From contig CAZKYC010000007.1 in the NCBI GenBank assembly GCA_964556895.1, positions 25,135 to 89,134 on the forward strand: a stretch of 64,000 nt of DNA, read 5' to 3'. The stretch is from Hinthialibacter sp964556895 (GTDB lineage Bacteria; Hinthialibacterota; Hinthialibacteria; Hinthialibacterales; Hinthialibacteraceae). A model generated the notes under the pieces. It was not told where the DNA came from, searched no databases, and was given only the letters and a program-made list of their open reading frames with translations. Positions 59,441 to 64,000 of the stretch are shown here, piece by piece (positions within the stretch are counted from its first letter, which is position 1; each line of letters opens with the position of its first letter). Position numbers and translations under genes: made by a program.

Positions 59441-59550
59441 ATAGTGGTTGCCAGAATTATGTGCGGATTGAGTTTGCGTAACGGTATCTATCGCTGTCCG
59501 CCGCGGCGGATTCGGGCGCGCTTTACGCACATTTTTTCACAAACGCTCTA
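59441..59550 (+). repeat. Second repeat family, copy 3 (longest)
   Basis: It starts directly after the hcp terminator with ATAGTGGTTGCCAGAATTAT and runs to CAAACGCTCTA, covering the sequence of both other copies. The centre CGCTGTCCGCCGCGGCGGA is shared by all three. From 59551 to 59704 nothing further is recognised. Confidence 0.9.
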
Positions 59551-59704
59551 GTTTGGTTTTCTATGGAAGAAGTCAGATGGGTCGAGCCGAATCGGCCCTA
59601 AGATCGACGCCATTATGAAACGTAAAAGGCAAGACTCGCCTGACGATTAATCTGTTTTTCCTTTATGATTCTAAAATCTGAAAACAAAAAAATGAGAGGT
59701 TGCT

Positions 59705-61225
59705 ATGCGTCTTTCCTTCCTTCGCCAATGTCTCGCCATTTTCATTCTCACTGCTTGCTTCGCTTCATTCACAGCGAGCGCTCAGATCAGTCCGGTCGAA
59801 CCGGTTCCGATGCAAAAACAAAAAATGTGGCAGGAAATGGAACTGGTGTTCTTCGCCCACTTTGGCGTCAACACCTTCACCGACCGCGAGTGGGGCGACG
59901 GCAGCGAAGACCCGCAAATCTTTAATCCAACTCAATTCGACGCAGAACAATGGGCGCGCGCTGTCAAAGCCGCTGGCGGAAAGTTAATCATCCTCACCTG
60001 CAAACATCACGACGGCTTCTGCCTGTGGCCCAGCAAGTATACGCAACATTCCGTCAAAAACAGCCCGTGGAAAAACGGTCAGGGCGACATCGTTGCAGAA
60101 GTGGCGGCGGCATGTGAAAAACACGGTCTCAAATTCGGCGTTTACTTGTCGCCCTGGGACCGCAACAATCCGGACTACGGCGACTCGCCGGTCTACAACC
60201 AATATTTCTTAGACCAACTGACCGAGTTGCTGACCAACTACGGCGCCATTGCGGAAGTGTGGTTCGACGGCGCCAACGGTGAAGGCCCCAACGGCAAACG
60301 TCAGGTCTATGACTTTCAGGCGTATTACTCGCTGATTCGAAAATTACAACCTCAGGCCTTAATCGCCATCATGGGGCCGGACGTGCGCTGGGTTGGTAAT
60401 GAATCCGGCGTTGCGGCCGAAACCGAGTGGAGCGTCCGCGTCTCGACGCCCAAAGCGCTTAATGACCCTAAAGTTCAATTCAACGAGACCGTCGTCGCAG
60501 GCGATGTGACTTACCTGAAAGACGCAGGCAAAAACCGCGATGACATAGCGTTCAACCATCTTGCTGATTCTCCTGACCAAGGGCAAGCGCCGTTGATCTG
60601 GTATCCAGCCGAAACCGACGTCTCAATACGTCCCGGTTGGTTCTATCATGAAAAAGAAGATGAGCAAGTCAAAAGCATGGACCACCTGATTGATATTTAT
60701 TATCAATCCATCGGGCGCAACACCGTCTTGCTGCTGAACATTCCGCCCGACCGCCGCGGCCTGTTCCATGAAAATGACGTGTGGCGCTTGATGCAATTTG
60801 GCGCGTACGTCAGAGAGACTTTTGCAACCAATCTCATTCAGAAAGCCTCCTATTCCTATCCAAGCAGTCAACACCAGGGCGATCATAATCCATCCCAATT
60901 GTTTGACGGGAACAACAACACCTATTGGGCGCCGAAAGAAGAACACGCATTCGCATCTCTGGAAATTGGCTTGAACAAACCACAAACCTTCGACGTAATT
61001 TTATTGCAGGAACCCATTTCGATGGGGCAGCGCATCGCCGAGTTTACCGTCGAAGCCAAGGTAGACGGCAAATGGAAAATTGTTGCGGAAGGAACAACCA
61101 TCGGCTACAAGCGCTTGTTCCGCATTGAAGAAACCACCAGCGACGCTGTCCGCCTCACGGTCAAAAAATCGCGCGGCCTGCCGCTACTCAGTGAATTGGG
61201 TTTATACAAACAAGCGAAGTATTAA
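59705..61225 (+). CDS. Secreted alpha-L-fucosidase (GH29) with C-terminal F5/8-type domain
   Basis: A 506-residue exported glycosidase. The signal peptide (CLAIFILTACFASFTASA) precedes a GH29 TIM barrel (about 35-345) with FFAHFGVNTFTDREWGDG, ILTCKHHDGFCLWPSKY, GVYLSPWDRN and the nucleophile aspartate in EVWFDGANGEG. The C-terminal 135 residues fit a discoidin/F5/8 carbohydrate-binding fold (NPSQLFDGNNNTYWAP, VILLQEPISMGQRIAEFTVEA). It releases fucose from glycans. It is followed by a palindromic repeat and faces the Gfo/Idh/MocA gene, suggesting a small sugar-use region with the sialidases. Confidence 0.93.
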   Translation: MRLSFLRQCLAIFILTACFASFTASAQISPVEPVPMQKQKMWQEMELVFFAHFGVNTFTDREWGDGSEDPQIFNPTQFDAEQWARAVKAAGGKLIILTCKHHDGFCLWPSKYTQHSVKNSPWKNGQGDIVAEVAAACEKHGLKFGVYLSPWDRNNPDYGDSPVYNQYFLDQLTELLTNYGAIAEVWFDGANGEGPNGKRQVYDFQAYYSLIRKLQPQALIAIMGPDVRWVGNESGVAAETEWSVRVSTPKALNDPKVQFNETVVAGDVTYLKDAGKNRDDIAFNHLADSPDQGQAPLIWYPAETDVSIRPGWFYHEKEDEQVKSMDHLIDIYYQSIGRNTVLLLNIPPDRRGLFHENDVWRLMQFGAYVRETFATNLIQKASYSYPSSQHQGDHNPSQLFDGNNNTYWAPKEEHAFASLEIGLNKPQTFDVILLQEPISMGQRIAEFTVEAKVDGKWKIVAEGTTIGYKRLFRIEETTSDAVRLTVKKSRGLPLLSELGLYKQAKY

Positions 61226-61233
61226 ATAGAAAT

Positions 61234-61317
61234 GGGGGTGGGCGAAACTCCTGGTGAGCCGCATTGAACCGATAGCGAACAACATTTTCGCGGCTCGTCG
61301 GGAGACTCGCCCTCCCC
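61234..61317. repeat. Palindromic intergenic element
   Basis: GGGGGTGGGCGAAACTCC with GTGAGCCGC pairs with GCGGCTCGTC and GGGAGACTCGCCCTCCCC across an AT-rich centre. The arm resembles GGCGGGAGCCTCGCCCTCC at 6112-6130. Confidence 0.7.
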
Positions 61318-61380
61318 TTAAATCCGTTACGTTCTCCAAAGATCAAACACATCTTTTTTTCATACAATCCCGGCGAAAAA

Positions 61381-62682
61381 TTAAACAACCTCTTCTTTGT
61401 TTCGGTCCCATTTGACTTCACGCTTCTCGCGCAGCGCCTTGACCGACATGACCAAAGTCGCCGCCTCGATGAAGGCTTCGTCTTCGTTGCATTGCGTTTT
61501 CTTGCGCGAACGAACGCAATTGAAGAAGTCTTCCATGTGGGTCGGGCGCTCGGTCTTGTCTGGATCAAACTCAAGCATAGGCTCGCCGCGTTTAAACTTG
61601 CCGTCGTCAAAGCCTTTGGCGAATTTGTTTGTCCCCGCGTCTGGATACACCCAGAAATGGCTCGCGGCCTGGGCGATGTTATTAAACCGTAAGACGCCGT
61701 GCTTGCCGTGAAACGTCGGCGTCACTCGCTGTTCGCTGGTATTCATACTGCACTCAAAGGTCACCTGGCGCTTGGCATGGTTGAAATTAAACACCGACGT
61801 CCAGGTGTCGGGCACGTCGCGTCCGTCGTTGTTAAACGCGTTCATGCCCATGGTGACGCATGAATCGGGGATGCCGTGTTTCAAGATGGCGTGAACAAAG
61901 TCAATTTCGTGTGAGAGCAGGTCGCCGGCGATTCCAGTGCCGTAATCCCAATAACAGCGCCAGTGCCAGAAGTGTTCTTCGATGAAGGGGCGCTTCTCAG
62001 CCGGGCCAAGCCAGCGGTCCCAATCAAGCTCTTGAATGACCTTTTTGGGGTCAGGCCGTTCATAATTATCATACCAGCCATACCAGCGCCAGAAGTTGGC
62101 GCCGACCGGGCGGTTTTCCATGCGCCCGGTTCTTACCATGGTCACTGGGCCGATGACGCCGTCTCGAATCAGTTCCGCCGCCTGGCGGCCTGACGCCAGC
62201 CCGCGGCTTTGGTGGCCGAGTTGCATGACGATTTTATGTTTCTTGACTGCCTCGCGCATCGCCTTGGCTTCGTCGATGGTGCGCGTCCAGCCTTTTTCGA
62301 TATAGACGTCTTTGCCCGCCCGGGCGGCGTCGATCAACATAGGCGCGTGCCAATGGTCGGGGGCGGCGATCACCACCGCGTCGACGTTTTTGTCAGCCAG
62401 GAGGTCTTGATAATCGACATAGGTTTTGACGTTGGGGTTGTTGCTCTGGCGAACGCCTTTATCGATATGAGGTTGATAGACATCGCAGAGCGCGACCACT
62501 TTCACGCCCTCATTGCGCACCACCAGGCGGTTCAGCGTCCCGCCGCGCACGCCCAGGCCGATGCACCCCACGCCGATTTCATCATTGGCGGATGTTGCAC
62601 GCCGCCCCGCCGCCCCAATCGCCGCCGCAGCGCCCGTTGTCGTTAAAAACGAACGGCGGGTGTTTATGTTGTTCTTATTCAT
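61381..62682 (-). CDS. Gfo/Idh/MocA family oxidoreductase, Tat-exported
   Basis: A 433-residue NAD(P)-dependent sugar oxidoreductase-like protein with a twin-arginine signal (NTRRSFLTTTGAAAAIGAAG). The Rossmann fold has VGCIGLGVRGGTLNRLV, ALCDVYQPHI, VDYQDLLADKNVDAVVIAAPDHWHAPM and IEKGWTRTIDEAKAM. The family's conserved EKP is EKG here. The C-terminal domain carries HWRCYWDYGTGIAGDLLSHEIDF, with a His typical of the active site. The ATG at 62682 follows GAGGAG. Exported members are numerous in Planctomycetes-like bacteria; some act on sugars in the periplasm. Substrate unknown. Confidence 0.9.
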   Translation of the reverse strand: MNKNNINTRRSFLTTTGAAAAIGAAGRRATSANDEIGVGCIGLGVRGGTLNRLVVRNEGVKVVALCDVYQPHIDKGVRQSNNPNVKTYVDYQDLLADKNVDAVVIAAPDHWHAPMLIDAARAGKDVYIEKGWTRTIDEAKAMREAVKKHKIVMQLGHQSRGLASGRQAAELIRDGVIGPVTMVRTGRMENRPVGANFWRWYGWYDNYERPDPKKVIQELDWDRWLGPAEKRPFIEEHFWHWRCYWDYGTGIAGDLLSHEIDFVHAILKHGIPDSCVTMGMNAFNNDGRDVPDTWTSVFNFNHAKRQVTFECSMNTSEQRVTPTFHGKHGVLRFNNIAQAASHFWVYPDAGTNKFAKGFDDGKFKRGEPMLEFDPDKTERPTHMEDFFNCVRSRKKTQCNEDEAFIEAATLVMSVKALREKREVKWDRNKEEVV

Positions 62683-62917
62683 CCCAGTCTCCTCTCCAAT
62701 ACAAAATGTCATCCCATAGAGTAAATGATTTTTTCGCAGATTATAAGCATATTTGTATAAAAGCGAGCCAAAGACATAACTGATTGAAAGCAACATGAAA
62801 AACCACAGAATTGATCGCTAAATTGCACTGACAACAATCTCACATTACGATATCATGTATGCGGTTACCCCAAGAGGGTTTATTCGTAAACATTGATAAA
62901 ACGTGGAGGCGGCATCC

Positions 62918-64000
62918 ATGGTCCGTACAGGATTGAATTTTGGGATTTTCGTATTGTTCGCGATGGCATTGGTGGTTTCAGCGAATGCACAGACGATCTC
63001 CTATTCCTTCGACGCTGACACCAGCGAAGAAAACCATATAGCCATTCAGGGCGCGGGGTTCGCCGCCGTTAACTTGGCGGATGTTTCTTTCGGCGCCATC
63101 CCGACCGACAATGCCTTCGAAAAAGCCACCGACGGCCGCGGCGCCATCATAACCGCCGAACCGGGCGAAGGCGTGATGTTGTTGTCGCAGCCTATCAACA
63201 CCGCCAACGCCGCGATTGTGCGTTGCAGCGTTCGCACGGACCAACCGGGCGCGCAAGTGACCTTGGCCTCGCTTGGCCTCGACGACTCGCGCTTTCTCTC
63301 GACCAATTCGCCCAACAATACCAGTTTTTTTGTCGGCCAATACCGCCGCTTGACCACGTTTTTTATCCCGCCGGGTTTGGGCTTCCAGGCCATTCTTCAG
63401 ATTGCGAACCAGACCTCACAAAACAACGTCACCGCCTACGTTGACAATTTTGAGATCATTCTGCTGGATCCCGAAAAGTTTTATAGCGCTCAGTTTCTCG
63501 ACAGCGACGAGACCGACCCGGCGCCAATCGCTTATTCGGCCATCCCGCCGATAGTCGTCCCGCTTGAGCTCGCCGATGGAGACAAGCCGCTTGAACTGGC
63601 CTTTGTCCCGTCTGGCTCATTCACCATGGGCAGCCCCGAAAACGAAGACGGCCGCGATGACGACGAAAGCCCGCAACGCGCCGTTACCCTCTCAAAGCCG
63701 TTTTTCATGAGCAAATTTGAAGTGACCCAGGCCCAGTGGCAGGCCGTGATGGGAAGCAACCCCTCATCATTCAGCGGCGCCCCCAACCACCCGGTTGAGT
63801 CGATTTCATACGACGACGCGTTGGCCTTTATCGACCAACTCAACGCGCTGGGCATCGGCCGCTTTCGACTGCCCACCGAAGCCGAGTGGGAATATGCGGC
63901 CCGGGCGGAAACCACGACCCGCTACTCGTGGGGCGACGACCCCAGTCAAACTGAGATCGACGACCACGCCTGGTCTATCTCTAACTCAGGCGGCGCTCCC
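62918..64000 (+). CDS. Formylglycine-generating-enzyme-like secreted protein, cut by window end
   Basis: The frame opens at an ATG preceded by GTGGAGGCGGCATCC and stays open for 361 codons to the last base. A signal peptide (FGIFVLFAMALVVSANA) is followed by about 200 residues of a beta-sandwich type domain. From about residue 225 comes the FGE/SUMF1 sulfatase-modifying domain: ELAFVPSGSFTMGSPENEDG, FFMSKFEVTQAQWQAVMG, NHPVESISYDDALAFIDQLN and RFRLPTEAEWEYAARAE. Many proteins with this fold are not true formylglycine enzymes, and the part holding the catalytic cysteine lies outside the window. Confidence 0.88.
   Translation, partial: MVRTGLNFGIFVLFAMALVVSANAQTISYSFDADTSEENHIAIQGAGFAAVNLADVSFGAIPTDNAFEKATDGRGAIITAEPGEGVMLLSQPINTANAAIVRCSVRTDQPGAQVTLASLGLDDSRFLSTNSPNNTSFFVGQYRRLTTFFIPPGLGFQAILQIANQTSQNNVTAYVDNFEIILLDPEKFYSAQFLDSDETDPAPIAYSAIPPIVVPLELADGDKPLELAFVPSGSFTMGSPENEDGRDDDESPQRAVTLSKPFFMSKFEVTQAQWQAVMGSNPSSFSGAPNHPVESISYDDALAFIDQLNALGIGRFRLPTEAEWEYAARAETTTRYSWGDDPSQTEIDDHAWSISNSGGAP

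Overview
The window reads as a chromosomal segment of a Gram-negative bacterium, moderately GC-rich, that probably belongs to a deep-branching or candidate phylum near the Planctomycetes, Verrucomicrobia, Sumerlaeota and Hinthialibacterota assemblage. That placement is inference. It rests on envelope genes (LptE, two outer-membrane barrel proteins, an MMPL exporter) together with families common in that assemblage: DUF1501 and DUF1549/DUF1553 secreted proteins, a Tat-exported Gfo/Idh/MocA oxidoreductase, a formylglycine-generating-enzyme-like protein, sialidases, an alpha-L-fucosidase, a secreted dockerin-like protein and secreted beta-helix proteins. No rRNA, tRNA, CRISPR array, transposase or phage gene was seen.

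Layout. 1-6.1 kb: a plus-strand run from pheT (its 5' end lies outside the window) through a ZapB-like coiled coil and zapA into a glycosyltransferase, a methyltransferase and a GT-C membrane glycosyltransferase. 6.5-11.2 kb: a minus-strand operon pyrE, enolase-superfamily enzyme, CgeB-like glycosyltransferase and sucD, with no sucC nearby. 11.4-15.7 kb: a VWA membrane protein divergent from an ECF sigma factor, a membrane-anchored probable anti-sigma factor and a Spy/CnrX-like periplasmic protein. 15.6-20.8 kb: methyltransferase, glycosyltransferase, DUF2225-like protein, oligopeptide-binding lipoprotein and isochorismatase-type hydrolase. 20.8-28.4 kb: DUF1501, DUF1549/1553, a small coiled coil, a thioredoxin-like protein with dockerin-like repeats, and a large BNR-repeat membrane protein. 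28.6-35.7 kb: holA-lptE, an MNT nucleotidyltransferase with a destroyed HEPN partner, an MMPL exporter with a class III aminotransferase, and a Trm112-like protein. 35.8-43 kb: secreted sialidase, a deacetylase-like remnant, aconitase and a stand-alone XPB/Ssl2-like accessory protein. 42.5-46.5 kb: a decayed NRPS-PKS locus. 46.6-52.8 kb: porin-like barrel, DEAD-box helicase, two tandem beta-helix proteins and a pseudopilin. 52.9-59.4 kb: a respiratory nitrite ammonification and nitrosative stress locus (Rrf2 regulator, alginate-export-type porin, nrfH, nrfA, a broken hcp copy, a second Rrf2 regulator, intact hcp). 59.7-64 kb: fucosidase, oxidoreductase and a formylglycine-generating-enzyme-like protein cut by the window end.

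The best-defined functional unit is the nrf/hcp locus. NrfHA would reduce nitrite to ammonium in the periplasm, Hcp would remove NO or hydroxylamine in the cytoplasm, and two Rrf2-type Fe-S regulators each sit beside their own palindromic operator overlapping a promoter. The other strong theme is genome remodelling by small repeats. An 80-bp palindromic element is present in six copies, two of them inside a direct repeat of about 226 bp, and a second element of 70-110 bp is present in three copies. These repeats lie at the broken ends of several genes: a type II thioesterase, a deacetylase-like gene and, with a different repeat, a HEPN toxin.
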